A DNA stretch of 64,000 nucleotides. Source: Pseudomonas sp. Leaf58. Its GTDB lineage: Bacteria > Pseudomonadota > Gammaproteobacteria > Pseudomonadales > Pseudomonadaceae. Below the pieces are notes generated by a model that was given only the letters and a program-made list of their open reading frames with translations, was not told the origin of the DNA and ran no database searches. Made by a program: the position numbers and the translations under genes. Shown here one piece after another: positions 55,405 to 63,875 of this stretch (its first letter is position 1; each line of letters begins with the position of its first letter). The stretch lies in assembly GCF_003627215.1 (NCBI RefSeq), contig NZ_CP032677.1:3973501-4037500 (forward strand), written 5' to 3'.

Positions 55405-56022
55405 TCAATCTTCCTTTTTGCTCAGGGCAAACCGGCACACCTGCCCGCCCCTGAGCATGCACTCCTCATGGCTGACCTCGGCGCCCCCCAAAGCCCCGAT
55501 CAGCGCCAAGTCCAGCTCGCACACCACCGGGTGCGCCTTGGCCAGGTGATGGAACACGCAATTGTGCGCGACGATCTGCGGCTCGCCCCCCGAGCGAAAG
55601 AACACCTGCGCCTCGTACCCGGCATTGTTCATGTGCTCGACGATGCGCGCCGCATCCACCCGCTCATGCTCCAGGTCCGCCGCCAGCTTGCGCCCCAACT
55701 GGCGCATCAGCGCCAGCAATGCCTGCTGCCCTAGCAAGCCGGCCACTTCACCAATCAGCAGGTTGGCCAGCAGCGGGTATTGGCGCGGGAACTGTTCGCG
55801 GGCCTGGTCCGTCAGCTCGTGCAGCTGCTCCGGGCGCCGCCCGGTGGGCCGCGTAGCGCCACGCTTGACCAGGCCATCGCGCTCCAGCGCCGCCAAGTGC
55901 TGACGCACCGCCGTGCGGGTAATGGCCAGGGCCTGCGCCAGGTCGTCGATGCTCATGCCTGCGGGCTGGTGCAACAACGCATGGAGTAGGTCCTGTTGGG
56001 TACGACCGAGGCCTTCGAGCAT
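55405..56022 (-). CDS. SufR-like winged-helix regulator with four C-terminal cysteines
   Basis: 205 residues. N-terminal helix-turn-helix (MSIDDLAQALAITRTAVRQH) and a C-terminal domain with Cys155, Cys168, Cys188 and Cys196 (spacing 12, 19 and 7). This approaches the SufR pattern that binds an Fe-S cluster and senses iron, oxygen or nitric oxide. It overlaps the upstream exported-protein gene by 1 nt (TGATG), so they are translated together. It may regulate its own operon. Confidence 0.82.
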   Translation of the reverse strand: MLEGLGRTQQDLLHALLHQPAGMSIDDLAQALAITRTAVRQHLAALERDGLVKRGATRPTGRRPEQLHELTDQAREQFPRQYPLLANLLIGEVAGLLGQQALLALMRQLGRKLAADLEHERVDAARIVEHMNNAGYEAQVFFRSGGEPQIVAHNCVFHHLAKAHPVVCELDLALIGALGGAEVSHEECMLRGGQVCRFALSKKED

Positions 56023-56660
56023 CAGAACTTATCCGGGAACTGTTTGACCAACGCCGCGGCCAGGGCGTCGGACAGGGTCAGGATATGCTCGCGCATCATC
56101 GCCCAGGTGCGCGCTTCACCGGCGTAGTCAGCAGCTGCAAGCTGGTCGATCTGCGCCACATGGTGGCCGCCGTGGGCGCTGAGCAGCGTCAGCAGGGTGG
56201 GCTCGGGCAAGTTCGGGTTGGCCTTGGCCAGGAAGGCGGCGATGGCCTTGGCATTGCCGGTCAACTCGTCGACGGCGGCTTGCTGGCCTTTTTTGTCCTT
56301 GCCCACGGTGGCATCGCTGTAATGCTTGATGGCGCCCCAGTGGCCGGCCAGCAGTTTCAGCAACTGGTCAGCGGCGGGCTGGCCGTACAGCGGGGCAATG
56401 CTGTTGGCGATCTTGGTGGCATCGGCGACCACTTCCTTGGCCGCGACTTCAGCCTGTTTGGCGTTGCCCGCCTGGTTGGCGACAGCGTAGCTGCGCACCC
56501 AGAAAATATGCTCGACCCACAGGTCGCGCAGGGCCATGCGCGTGGTGATAGCAGCGGCTTCAGCGGGTTTGGCGACGGGGGTTGGGCTGGGGTAGCTTTG
56601 GCTCCATGCTGGCTGGGCGCAGAGGGCGAGCAGCAGTAAGGCGGCAATCTTGATGTTCAT
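56022..56660 (-). CDS. Exported His-rich helical protein of unknown function
   Basis: 212 residues with a signal peptide (about 1-20, ending AWS). The mature part appears to be a helical bundle with acid/His pairs at the expected places: Glu50-His51, His107, His113, His163, His166, His167 (SAHGGHHVAQ) and Glu191-His192. This resembles DinB- or hemerythrin-like metal sites but I do not recognise a named family. Downstream gene is the SufR-like regulator, which suggests a link to Fe-S or redox stress. Confidence 0.72.
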   Translation of the reverse strand: MNIKIAALLLLALCAQPAWSQSYPSPTPVAKPAEAAAITTRMALRDLWVEHIFWVRSYAVANQAGNAKQAEVAAKEVVADATKIANSIAPLYGQPAADQLLKLLAGHWGAIKHYSDATVGKDKKGQQAAVDELTGNAKAIAAFLAKANPNLPEPTLLTLLSAHGGHHVAQIDQLAAADYAGEARTWAMMREHILTLSDALAAALVKQFPDKF

Positions 56661-56752
56661 GACGGCACCCTCCTGGAGGGGGATCGACTGACAAGATTAA
56701 TTTAAGCATCAAAATATGTTTTTATTGCTCCCGAAGGGATTTTCCGATTAGT

Positions 56753-56781
56753 GGTTTACCCGCGAAGAGGCCCGCACAGGC
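56753..56781. repeat. Half REP element downstream of mqo
   Basis: ggtttacccgcgaagaggcccgcacaggc, a single half-copy just beyond the mqo terminator. Confidence 0.7.
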
Positions 56782-56787
56782 AACAAA

Positions 56788-56815
56788 AAAGCCACGAGGT
56801 TACCCCCGTGGCTTT
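56788..56815 (-). terminator. Rho-independent terminator of mqo
   Basis: On the minus strand AAAGCCACG, 10-nt loop, CGTGGCTTT, then TTTG. It lies 22 nt after the mqo stop. Confidence 0.88.
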
Positions 56816-56836
56816 CAATCACAACAAGGCGGCAAA

Positions 56837-58474
56837 TTACAGCGCCATGTCGTTCGCCGGCTTGCTTTCAACCGGATGGGTCGGTGCAACCGTGGTGCCG
56901 ACGCTGGCGTCGATTACCGGTGGTTTCTCCAGTTGCAGCACTTCAGCGGTGTAGTTCCACTCGTTCTGGGTGGCCGCCGCCGAGTCGTTCAGCTTGGTGC
57001 CGTAGCTTGGCACGATTTGCTTGATCTTGGCCTGCCACTCCGGGGTAGCGACCTTCTCCTTGAACACGGTTTCCAGCACGTTCAGCATGATCGGTGCAGC
57101 AGTCGACGCACCTGGCGATGCACCCAGCAGGCCGGCGATGGTGCGGTCCTGGGAAGCCACCACTTCGGTACCCAACTTCAGCACGCCGCCCTTCTCTTCG
57201 TCACGCTTGATGATCTGCACACGCTGGCCTGCCTGCCACAGTTTCCAGTCTTCCTTCTTGGCGTTCGGGAAGTAGGTACGCAGGGCTTCGAAGCGGTCGT
57301 CGTCAGACAGCATCAGCTGGCCAGCGAGGTACTCGACCAACGGATACTGCTCGATACCAACCTTGGTCATCGGCCACACGTTGTGCGGGGTAGTGCTGCT
57401 CAGCAGGTCCAGGTATGAGCCGTTCTTCAGGAACTTGGTCGAGAAGGTGGCGAATGGGCCAAACAGGATGACGCGCTTGCCGTCCAGCACGCGGGTGTCC
57501 AGGTGCGGTACCGACATGGGTGGCGCACCGGTCGAGGCGATGCCGTAGGCTTTGGCCATGTGCTGCATGGCCACGGTCGGGTTCTCGGTCACCAGGAACG
57601 AACCGCCCACCGGGAAGCCTGCGTATTCCTTGGCTTCAGGAATACCCGACTTCTGCAGCAGCTTCAGCGCACCGCCGCCAGCACCGATGAACAGGAACTT
57701 GGCGTCGGTGGCCGATTCGGTACCGTCCTTCAGGTTCTTGTACTCGACGTGCCAGGAACCGTCCTTGTTGCGGGTGATGTCCTGCACTTCGCTGGACAGC
57801 TTGAGGTCGAAGTTTTCCTGAGTTTTCAGGTGGCCGACGAACTGGCGGGTGATTTCGCCAAAGTTGACGTCGGTGCCGATCGGCGTCCAGGTCACGGCCA
57901 GCTTCTGGTTCGGGTCGCGGCCTTCCATCATCAGCGGGACCCACTTGGCGATCTGCGCGTGGTCCTCGGAATACTGCATCGGGCGGAACAGCGGGCTGGC
58001 TTGCAGCGCGTCGTAACGCTTTTTCAGGAACTTGATGTTGTCATCGCCCCATACGAAGCTCATGTGCGGGGTGGTGTTGATGAACGAATGCGGGTTCTTC
58101 AGCACGCCCTGGCGCACTTGCCACGACCAGAACTGGCGGGAAATCTGGAAGGCTTCGTTGATTTCGATGGCCTTGGCGATGCTGATGTTGCCGTCTTTGT
58201 CTTCCGGCGTGTAATTCAGCTCGGCCAGCGCGGAGTGACCGGTACCGGCGTTGTTCCAGCCGTTGGAGCTTTCTTCGGCCACGCCGTCCAGGCGCTCGAC
58301 CATTTCCATCGACCAGCTTGGCTCCAGCTCGTGCAGCCACACGGCCAGGGTGGAGCTCATGATGCCGCCGCCGACCAGCAGCACGTCTACTTTCTTGGTT
58401 TCTGCGGCGTGCGCTTGCATGAAGCTTGCAGCGACAGCCAGACCCAGCAAGGTCTTGCCAGCTTTCTTGAACAT
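56837..58474 (-). CDS. mqo: Malate:quinone oxidoreductase
   Basis: 545 residues. FAD-binding start [19 protein letters not shown], then [16 protein letters not shown] and SFVWGDDNI, and near the C-terminus [15 protein letters not shown]. It oxidises malate to oxaloacetate and passes electrons to the quinone pool at the membrane. Unusually, the N-terminus ([18 protein letters not shown], ending AHA) looks like a signal peptide of about 23 residues. Most Mqo proteins lack this and act on the cytoplasmic face. Confidence 0.94.
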   Translation of the reverse strand: MFKKAGKTLLGLAVAASFMQAHAAETKKVDVLLVGGGIMSSTLAVWLHELEPSWSMEMVERLDGVAEESSNGWNNAGTGHSALAELNYTPEDKDGNISIAKAIEINEAFQISRQFWSWQVRQGVLKNPHSFINTTPHMSFVWGDDNIKFLKKRYDALQASPLFRPMQYSEDHAQIAKWVPLMMEGRDPNQKLAVTWTPIGTDVNFGEITRQFVGHLKTQENFDLKLSSEVQDITRNKDGSWHVEYKNLKDGTESATDAKFLFIGAGGGALKLLQKSGIPEAKEYAGFPVGGSFLVTENPTVAMQHMAKAYGIASTGAPPMSVPHLDTRVLDGKRVILFGPFATFSTKFLKNGSYLDLLSSTTPHNVWPMTKVGIEQYPLVEYLAGQLMLSDDDRFEALRTYFPNAKKEDWKLWQAGQRVQIIKRDEEKGGVLKLGTEVVASQDRTIAGLLGASPGASTAAPIMLNVLETVFKEKVATPEWQAKIKQIVPSYGTKLNDSAAATQNEWNYTAEVLQLEKPPVIDASVGTTVAPTHPVESKPANDMAL

Positions 58475-58802
58475 TGATCAATTCCAGTCAGGAGAACGGA
58501 GGGCGGGCCTGTGGCTGGCCCAGGTAACGCGTGTTCTTCAGCGCAGGCTTGTTGTTGATCATTGTTCAGCAGCCAGAGAACCAGAAAACGACCCGGGCTT
58601 TTGTCGAATTGACCGACAGCGCTGAATCGTTTTTCTGGATTGTAACTGAATTGCCAGCACAAACAAATTGCCGGCCGGCGCGTCAAGGCGACGGGTTGCC
58701 CCAGTGGCAGATTGTCACGCCGAAAACAAAAACCCCCGGCCATGTACATGACCGGGGGCCTTGGATCACGCCGCAAGCGTCGCGATCAGAGTACCGTCAA
58801 GA
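58475..58802. other. mqo upstream region and lipoprotein terminator, no gene seen
   Basis: The 328 bp upstream of mqo should contain its promoter. The only clear structure is the terminator hairpin at 58733-58758. No ORF with a ribosome site seen. Confidence 0.4.
58733..58758 (-). terminator. Terminator of the small lipoprotein gene
   Basis: Minus strand CCCCCGG ... CCGGGGG stem with a partly paired loop (catgtacatg), followed by TTTTTG-TTTT. It lies 45 nt after the lipoprotein stop. Confidence 0.8.
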
Positions 58803-58994
58803 TTACTGCTGCTGAGGCAGTTTATCGATTGGGCCGCAGCCACCGATGATCTTGGAGATGGAAACCGAAGGGTGGAACAGGTAGTCGTAGGTGCAATTTT
58901 TTGGCTGGTTGTAAACTTGGCCTGTGCAACCCGACAGCAGGGCAACACCCGAAACAACAGCAACGGCTACAGTGGCCTTGAACAGCTTTTTCAT
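58803..58994 (-). CDS. Small YhfL-like lipoprotein
   Basis: 63 residues starting MKKLFKATVAVAVVSG with AAGGA upstream. Lipobox LLSGC at residues 19-23, so Cys23 should be lipidated. The mature part is short, with two further Cys (residues 34 and 53) and a GGCGPIDKLPQQQ tail. Function unknown; small lipoproteins of this type are widespread in Pseudomonas. Single gene with its own terminator. Confidence 0.82.
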   Translation of the reverse strand: MKKLFKATVAVAVVSGVALLSGCTGQVYNQPKNCTYDYLFHPSVSISKIIGGCGPIDKLPQQQ

Positions 58995-59202
58995 ACTAAG
59001 TCCTTTAAATGAAACATCTTCGGCCATCGTCTGATGGCGGCCGGATGATACAGAACCTGGCCTTTGGATCCAAGTCGCAAAGCGCACTGGCCAGTTGCGC
59101 GTGTGCAACGACACGGTGCCTTTGTAAGAATATGCCTAGTCTGAATTACGCTGCGCCTTGTAGGAGCAACTGTCTGATCAAATTCTGAAAGCTTGCGCGA
59201 CC

Positions 59203-59243
59203 CACTGTAGGAGCGGGTTTAGCCGCGAAGAGGCCAGTACAGT
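59203..59243. repeat. REP element
   Basis: cactgtaggagcgggtttag-ccgcgaagaggccagtacagt. Last REP before the island boundary; none is seen to the right of it. Confidence 0.85.
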
Positions 59244-59355
59244 CACTCAAGATCCAAGGGAGCCCACCCATGCCAACACCACAGTCGGCAAGACCTGCTT
59301 CTACCAAGGCGAGGCTACGTACGCGGCCTGATCACCACCGTTAGGCACAACGAAA

Positions 59356-59387
59356 AAGCCCCTGGAAACTTTCGTTTCCAGGGGCTT
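59356..59387 (-). terminator. Orphaned tRNA terminator
   Basis: Minus strand 14-bp perfect stem AAGCCCCTGGAAAC/GTTTCCAGGGGCTT with a 4-nt loop, followed by TTTCG. It lies just after the CCA end of the tRNA fragment and would end a tRNA transcript whose 5' part is no longer here. Confidence 0.88.
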
Positions 59388-59396
59388 GATCTTGTA

Positions 59397-59422
59397 TGGC
59401 GGAGAGATAGGGATTTGAACCC
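59397..59422 (-). other. 3' end of a tRNA gene (probably tRNA-Ser), attachment-site copy
   Basis: Minus strand GGGTTCAAATCCC-TATCTCTCCGCCA: T-loop, 3' half of the T-stem, acceptor strand TCTCTCC, discriminator G and CCA. The sequence upstream on the minus strand cannot form the rest of a tRNA, and only three of five T-stem bases pair. This is what remains of a tRNA gene after site-specific integration of an element into its 3' end. Confidence 0.8.
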
Positions 59423-59560
59423 GCCCGACAAGCTCAACAGGCCACAATAGGCCAGTAAAAACGGCTATCCTCGACCGCGCAAATGGCCCAATCGGGCCTC
59501 AAGCGTCCCAGAATCTGCCCTAAATTTGCCCTAAATTATCTACGGTACTAGGAGACCGTC

Positions 59561-59767
59561 ATGGACGAAAAAGCCGCAATCGCAGCAGACACCCTGGAGC
59601 TGCTGCTACTCAATCAAACTGCCATCAGAGCAGCGTTGGAGGAGTTGTCCCTCTGGGTTAGTCAACGTGGCTCGATCCACATCCACGACAACGTCATGGC
59701 AGCCCTGATGACGCTGGACACCCACGCTGAAGCAATCTCGATCGGGCTCGAGCGCCTACGGTCTTAA
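59561..59767 (+). CDS. Small hypothetical protein at the island edge
   Basis: 68 residues from ATG 59561 with GGAGA 5 nt upstream. Acidic, helical, no signal peptide or membrane segment (TLELLLLNQTAIRAALEELS). No family recognised. Being the first gene inside the attachment site suggests it belongs to the island backbone. Confidence 0.6.
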   Translation: MDEKAAIAADTLELLLLNQTAIRAALEELSLWVSQRGSIHIHDNVMAALMTLDTHAEAISIGLERLRS

Positions 59768-60076
59768 ACCAACAAAGCTGGCCGCCGCCTCCTATGCTTC
59801 ACCGGCCGAGCCAGACCCTGCTGCCCGGCACCACCACCGATGATGGATTGGGCACGATCTTTTTCTAGGGCACGCATCATAGACCTGTGGCGCAGGCTCA
59901 CTGCTCCAATGCCATTCTCATACCAATCGACAGCCAGCTTTTTATCACCTTTCAGACTTTTAGCGCTGAAACAGGCGAAGGCGCACCAGCTCCGAGCAGC
60001 GACTTCCCATAAAGCACGCTTGCAAAGTACATATGGAAATACGTATATTCGACTTTCCATATGTATTGGTGCAGCC
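59768..60076. other. arsR upstream region, no convincing gene
   Basis: 309 bp. Frames here have no ribosome site and no recognisable protein. Its right end carries the arsR operator. Confidence 0.4.
60028..60065. promoter_or_regulatory. ArsR operator of the arsenic operon
   Basis: TACATATGGAAA, 14-bp centre, TTTCCATATGTA: perfect 12-bp arms, 11 bp before the arsR ATG. The CATATG halves resemble known ArsR sites. Confidence 0.75.
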
Positions 60077-60424
60077 ATGATTACCCCGCCCGATGTGTTC
60101 AAGAGCCTATCCGACGAAACCCGAGTTCGCGCCACCCTGCTGATCGCCAGCCTTGGAGAACTCTGCGTCTGTGAACTGATGTGCGCTTTGAACGACAGCC
60201 AACCGAAGATCAGTCGCCACCTCGCGCAGCTGCGCAGCAATGGGATGCTGTTGGATCGCCGTCAGGGTCAATGGGTGTATTACCGCCTCAACCCCAAACT
60301 GCCCGCTTGGGTGCATGAAATGTTGCAGGTGACCCTGCGGGCAAACTCACAGTGGTTGGCAGACAATTCGCTTCGGCTGAAGAACATGGACGGCCGCCCC
60401 GTCCGTGACGCTGCCTGCTGCTGA
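60077..60424 (+). CDS. arsR: Arsenic-responsive repressor ArsR
   Basis: 115 residues from ATG 60077. Winged-helix start FKSLSDETRVRATLL, arsenite-binding ELCVCELM (Cys-x-Cys), recognition helix QPKISRHLAQLRS, and a C-terminal ACC pair of cysteines. It leaves DNA on binding As(III). First gene of arsRBCH, with its operator just upstream. Confidence 0.95.
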   Translation: MITPPDVFKSLSDETRVRATLLIASLGELCVCELMCALNDSQPKISRHLAQLRSNGMLLDRRQGQWVYYRLNPKLPAWVHEMLQVTLRANSQWLADNSLRLKNMDGRPVRDAACC

Positions 60425-60445
60425 TCAACATCGAGCGAGATCTTC

Positions 60446-61729
60446 ATGCTAGTCGCCATTGCAGTCTTTGTTTTCACTCTCATCCTGGTCATCTGGCAAC
60501 CGAAGGGTCTTGGCGTTGGCTGGAGTGCCGCGCTCGGCGCCCTCATCGCCCTGGCGGCGGGTGCCGTTTCGCTGCACGACATCCCGACCGTATGGGCCAT
60601 TGTCTGGAATGCCACCGCCACCTTCATCGCCGTCATCATCATCAGCCTGCTGCTGGACGAGGCCGGTTTCTTTGAGTGGGCCGCGCTACATGTGGCACGC
60701 TGGGCAAACGGTAGCGGCTACCGCCTGTTCGCCTTCTGCGTACTGCTCGGGGCTGCCGTGTCGGCGCTGTTCGCCAACGATGGTGCGGCGCTGATCCTCA
60801 CACCCATCGTCATGTCGATGCTAATCGCTCTACGTTTCTCGCCCGCCGCGACCCTGGCCTTCGTCATGGCCGCCGGCTTCATCGCCGACACGGCGAGCCT
60901 GCCGCTGGTCGTCTCCAACCTGGTCAACATCGTCTCGGCCGACTATTTCGGGCTGGGTTTCAGCGAATACGCCTCGGTGATGGTGCCGGTGAATTTCGCC
61001 AGCGTGGCCGCAACCCTACTGGTACTGTTCCTGTTCTTCCGCCGTGATATCCCGAGACAGTACACAGTCGCGGCCCTAAAGCCGCCAAGCGAGGCGATTC
61101 ATGACCGCGCTACCTTCAATGTCGGCAGCTGGGTGCTGCTGGTGTTGCTGATCGGCCTGTTCGCCCTGGAGCCACTGGGCATTCCGATCAGTGTGGTCGC
61201 TGCAACTTGTGCGGCGATCCTCTTTGCCGTCGCCGCTCGCGGGCACCGCATCTCGACCCGCCGTGTGCTGCGCGAGGCGCCTTGGCAGGTGGTGATCTTC
61301 TCTCTCGGCATGTACTTGGTGGTCTACGGACTGAAGAACGCCGGCCTCACCGATATGCTCACCCACCTGCTTGAACGCCTTGCGCAGCAGGGGCTGTGGA
61401 GCACCACCATCGGCACCGGTTTGATCGCTGCACTGCTGTCCTCAGTAATGAACAACATGCCCAGCGTGCTGGTCGGCGCCTTGTCGATCCAGGCCAGCGA
61501 GGCGCAGGGGGTTGTGCGCGAGGCGATGATCTACGCCAACGTCATCGGTTGCGACCTCGGCCCGAAAATCACCCCCATCGGTAGCCTCGCCACGCTGCTC
61601 TGGCTGCATGTGCTGGAGCGCAAAGGTATGCGCATCACCTGGGGTTACTACTTCAAGGTCGGCATCCTGCTGACGCTCCCGGTTCTTTTGATCACCCTTT
61701 CGGCTCTGGCATTGCGCCTGAGCCTTTGA
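60446..61729 (+). CDS. arsB: Arsenite efflux pump ArsB
   Basis: 427 residues with about twelve membrane segments, ArsB/NhaD ion-transporter type. Markers are [27 protein letters not shown] and NNMPSVLVG. Exports As(OH)3 in exchange for protons without an ArsA partner here. 22 nt after arsR. Confidence 0.95.
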   Translation: MLVAIAVFVFTLILVIWQPKGLGVGWSAALGALIALAAGAVSLHDIPTVWAIVWNATATFIAVIIISLLLDEAGFFEWAALHVARWANGSGYRLFAFCVLLGAAVSALFANDGAALILTPIVMSMLIALRFSPAATLAFVMAAGFIADTASLPLVVSNLVNIVSADYFGLGFSEYASVMVPVNFASVAATLLVLFLFFRRDIPRQYTVAALKPPSEAIHDRATFNVGSWVLLVLLIGLFALEPLGIPISVVAATCAAILFAVAARGHRISTRRVLREAPWQVVIFSLGMYLVVYGLKNAGLTDMLTHLLERLAQQGLWSTTIGTGLIAALLSSVMNNMPSVLVGALSIQASEAQGVVREAMIYANVIGCDLGPKITPIGSLATLLWLHVLERKGMRITWGYYFKVGILLTLPVLLITLSALALRLSL

Positions 61730-61756
61730 TATCCGCCACGAAGCGAAGGAGCCCCC

Positions 61757-62227
61757 ATGCGAGTCCTGTTCATGTGCACGGCTAACAGCTGCCGCAGCAT
61801 CCTTTCCGAAGCCATGTTTAATCACTTGGCGCCTCACGGATTTAAAGCAGTCAGTTCCGGCAGTTTTCCGAAAGGCCAAGTGTTGCCTCGCAGTCTGACC
61901 ACCTTGCAACATGCCGGGATCTCAATTCATGGGCTGAGCAGCAAGGGGAATGACGCGTTCGAGGATTGTCCTCCTGACATCGTCATTACCGTTTGCGACA
62001 ACGCTGCTGGCGAAGCTTGCCCGGTATATTTCGGCCCAGCACTGAAGTCGCATTGGGGGCTGGAGGATCCGTCCGATGTCGTGGGGGACGAGTCGTCGGT
62101 CGACGCTGCGTTCCGCGCCACGCTAGCTCGCATCGAGTCTCGCTGCAAAGCCTTCTTCGCACTGCCCTTCAACAACCTCGACCGTGAGCAGCTCAAGCAT
62201 GAGCTAGATCGTATCGGTACGATTTGA
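61757..62227 (+). CDS. arsC: Arsenate reductase ArsC (low-molecular-weight phosphatase type)
   Basis: 156 residues. P-loop CTANSCRS (Cys7, Cys12, Arg13) and redox cysteines Cys80 and Cys88 (CDNAAGEACP). This is the tyrosine-phosphatase-fold, thioredoxin-linked type of arsenate reductase, not the glutaredoxin type. Reduces As(V) to As(III) for ArsB. Confidence 0.95.
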   Translation: MRVLFMCTANSCRSILSEAMFNHLAPHGFKAVSSGSFPKGQVLPRSLTTLQHAGISIHGLSSKGNDAFEDCPPDIVITVCDNAAGEACPVYFGPALKSHWGLEDPSDVVGDESSVDAAFRATLARIESRCKAFFALPFNNLDREQLKHELDRIGTI

Positions 62228-62239
62228 GCCGGAGGAAAC

Positions 62240-62941
62240 ATGTCCGAACATCTGCCCAATCTCGACCTCGCGCTGTTCGATGTACCGCCACCGGCAGCCC
62301 GCTCCAGCACGCACAAACCGCGCATCCTGCTGCTGTATGGATCGAATCGCGAACGCTCATTCAGTCGCTTGCTGGTGGAAGAAGGCGCCCGCCTGCTGGA
62401 GCACTTTGGTGCCGAGACGCGGGTGTTCAATCCGTCAGGCCTGCCGCTGCCTGACGATGTACCTGTCGAGCACCCTAAGGTGCAGGAACTGCGTGATCTG
62501 GTGCAGTGGTCAGAAGGCCAGGTCTGGTGCTCGCCAGAGCGCCACGGTGCGATGTCTGCAGTTTTCAAGGCTCAGATCGACTGGATCCCCCTGGCACTGG
62601 GAGCGGTTCGCCCCACCCAAGGCAAGACCCTTGCGGTCATGCAGGTGTGCGGCGGTTCGCAGTCGTTCAACGTGGTCAACCAACTCCGCGTGCTCGGCCG
62701 CTGGATGCGGATGTTCACCATCCCGAATCAATCTTCGGTGCCCAAGGCCTACCTAGAGTTCGACGACACTGGCCGGATGAAACTCTCGCCGTACTACGAT
62801 CGTTTGGTGGATGTAATGGAGGAACTGGTGAAGTTCACCGTCCTGCTGCGCGACCGTCAGGAATTTCTGGTAGACCGCTATTCGGAGCGCAAGGAAAGCG
62901 CTGAGCAGTTAACAAACCGTATGAACCAGCGCTCGATCTAA
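62240..62941 (+). CDS. arsH: ArsH, NADPH-dependent FMN organoarsenical oxidase
   Basis: 233 residues. Flavodoxin-like FMN site [15 protein letters not shown] and [21 protein letters not shown]. Last gene of the ars operon, 12 nt after arsC, with a GGAGG ribosome site. ArsH oxidises trivalent methylarsenicals. Confidence 0.95.
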   Translation: MSEHLPNLDLALFDVPPPAARSSTHKPRILLLYGSNRERSFSRLLVEEGARLLEHFGAETRVFNPSGLPLPDDVPVEHPKVQELRDLVQWSEGQVWCSPERHGAMSAVFKAQIDWIPLALGAVRPTQGKTLAVMQVCGGSQSFNVVNQLRVLGRWMRMFTIPNQSSVPKAYLEFDDTGRMKLSPYYDRLVDVMEELVKFTVLLRDRQEFLVDRYSERKESAEQLTNRMNQRSI

Positions 62942-62953
62942 GCCAACGCAGGG

Positions 62954-62983
62954 GATATCCGCTTTGGGTCTGAAGCGGACATC
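62954..62983 (+). terminator. Hairpin after arsH
   Basis: GATATCCGCTT, 8-nt loop, AAGCGGACATC (one mismatch in 11), 12 nt after the arsH stop. No strong T-run. Confidence 0.5.
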
Positions 62984-63085
62984 TCCTCCAATCCCTACTG
63001 GTAGCAGACATAAAGAAGGCGCTCACCCATAAAAACATCGGGGATTTGAGCGCCACTCTACAGTACTAATGGATTGCGCATACCA

Positions 63086-63697
63086 CTACGCCTTGCGTGT
63101 CGAGAACATCGGAAATAGCTCTTCATACGCCGACTTGTAATCTAGCTCAAGCGTGACGTGACCAGCCAAAAAGGTGTCGAAATCTGAGATATCTTTATTG
63201 TATTTTACACAGCAAATCTCCACTGAGTCTCCGGCTGGGAGTACGTAGTCAAGGTAGAAGAACTCGTGCCCCAACAACTCACAATCTGGAATTCCTTGAA
63301 ACACCTTAATAATTAGAGGGGGTCCTTCCCCCTCTACAAAAATACCGCTGCGATATACCCTGGCCCCAGTAATTATCGCTGGACCAAGCCCAACGTTGCG
63401 CAACTCAAATTTGTAAATCCCTTCATCGGTGTATGAGCTATGACCCGCCAGATGTGGTCGCACACTCAGCTTATTGTGAACACGTGATAGGTGGGCCTGC
63501 CAGAAGGTAGCAGTTAGTGCAAAAAGAGATATAAGAATAGCGACCCATGGAGCTGTGTCCGCCTTTGGATCCCCAGGGAAACCTACATACTCCATCACTA
63601 TAGACAACGTCCAGCCAAGGACACCAATGGCCAAGAATCCCCACAGCGCCCACGCCGTTGCTACCCTCATACTGTCGGACATCTTCATTTTCCACAT
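63086..63697 (-). CDS. Hypothetical membrane protein, island cargo
   Basis: 203 residues from ATG 63697, with AGGTG 8 nt upstream; other in-frame starts are at 63703, 63688 and 63682. Two membrane segments (about 12-35 and 50-68) are followed by a soluble domain of about 130 residues that is beta-rich, with acidic patches. Base composition is clearly more AT-rich than the core genes. No family recognised. Faces the ars operon tail to tail. Confidence 0.65.
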   Translation of the reverse strand: MWKMKMSDSMRVATAWALWGFLAIGVLGWTLSIVMEYVGFPGDPKADTAPWVAILISLFALTATFWQAHLSRVHNKLSVRPHLAGHSSYTDEGIYKFELRNVGLGPAIITGARVYRSGIFVEGEGPPLIIKVFQGIPDCELLGHEFFYLDYVLPAGDSVEICCVKYNKDISDFDTFLAGHVTLELDYKSAYEELFPMFSTRKA

Positions 63698-63875
63698 GCG
63701 CACTTCACCTGGAATTCGCAGTTTGCATTGAACTCACTAGTCGATTGAGCAATATTCGATCGCGCAACATTCCCCTAGCTGTTGGACTGAAAGATCACCG
63801 ATCTCAGTTCAGCGTCCGGGCTTACCTCCAACGGCTTAACTTTGATCTAAAGCGTCTGAAAAACTGAAAAACAGT
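63698..63875. other. AT-rich intergenic region, nothing recognised
   Basis: Between the membrane-protein start and the partial gene at the right edge. No clear repeat, RNA or ribosome site seen. Confidence 0.4.

Larger units (their letters stand above)
58995..59560. other. Junction between core genome and genomic island
   Basis: 566 bp without a confident gene. From left: lipoprotein promoter; REP at 59203-59243; a short possible gene end in plus frame 59246-59332 (GKTCFYQGEATYAA then stop); terminator hairpin 59356-59387; tRNA 3' fragment 59397-59422; then about 130 bp of island DNA with direct repeats of gccctaaatt at about 59517-59537. Confidence 0.5.

Noticed and set aside
59397..59470. 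Intact tRNA gene
   Set aside because: Only the 3' 26 bases fit; upstream sequence gives no anticodon arm, D-arm or acceptor 5' strand.
59764..60240. 158-residue minus-strand ORF overlapping arsR
   Set aside because: It runs antisense through arsR and its operator, lacks a ribosome site and resembles no protein I know.
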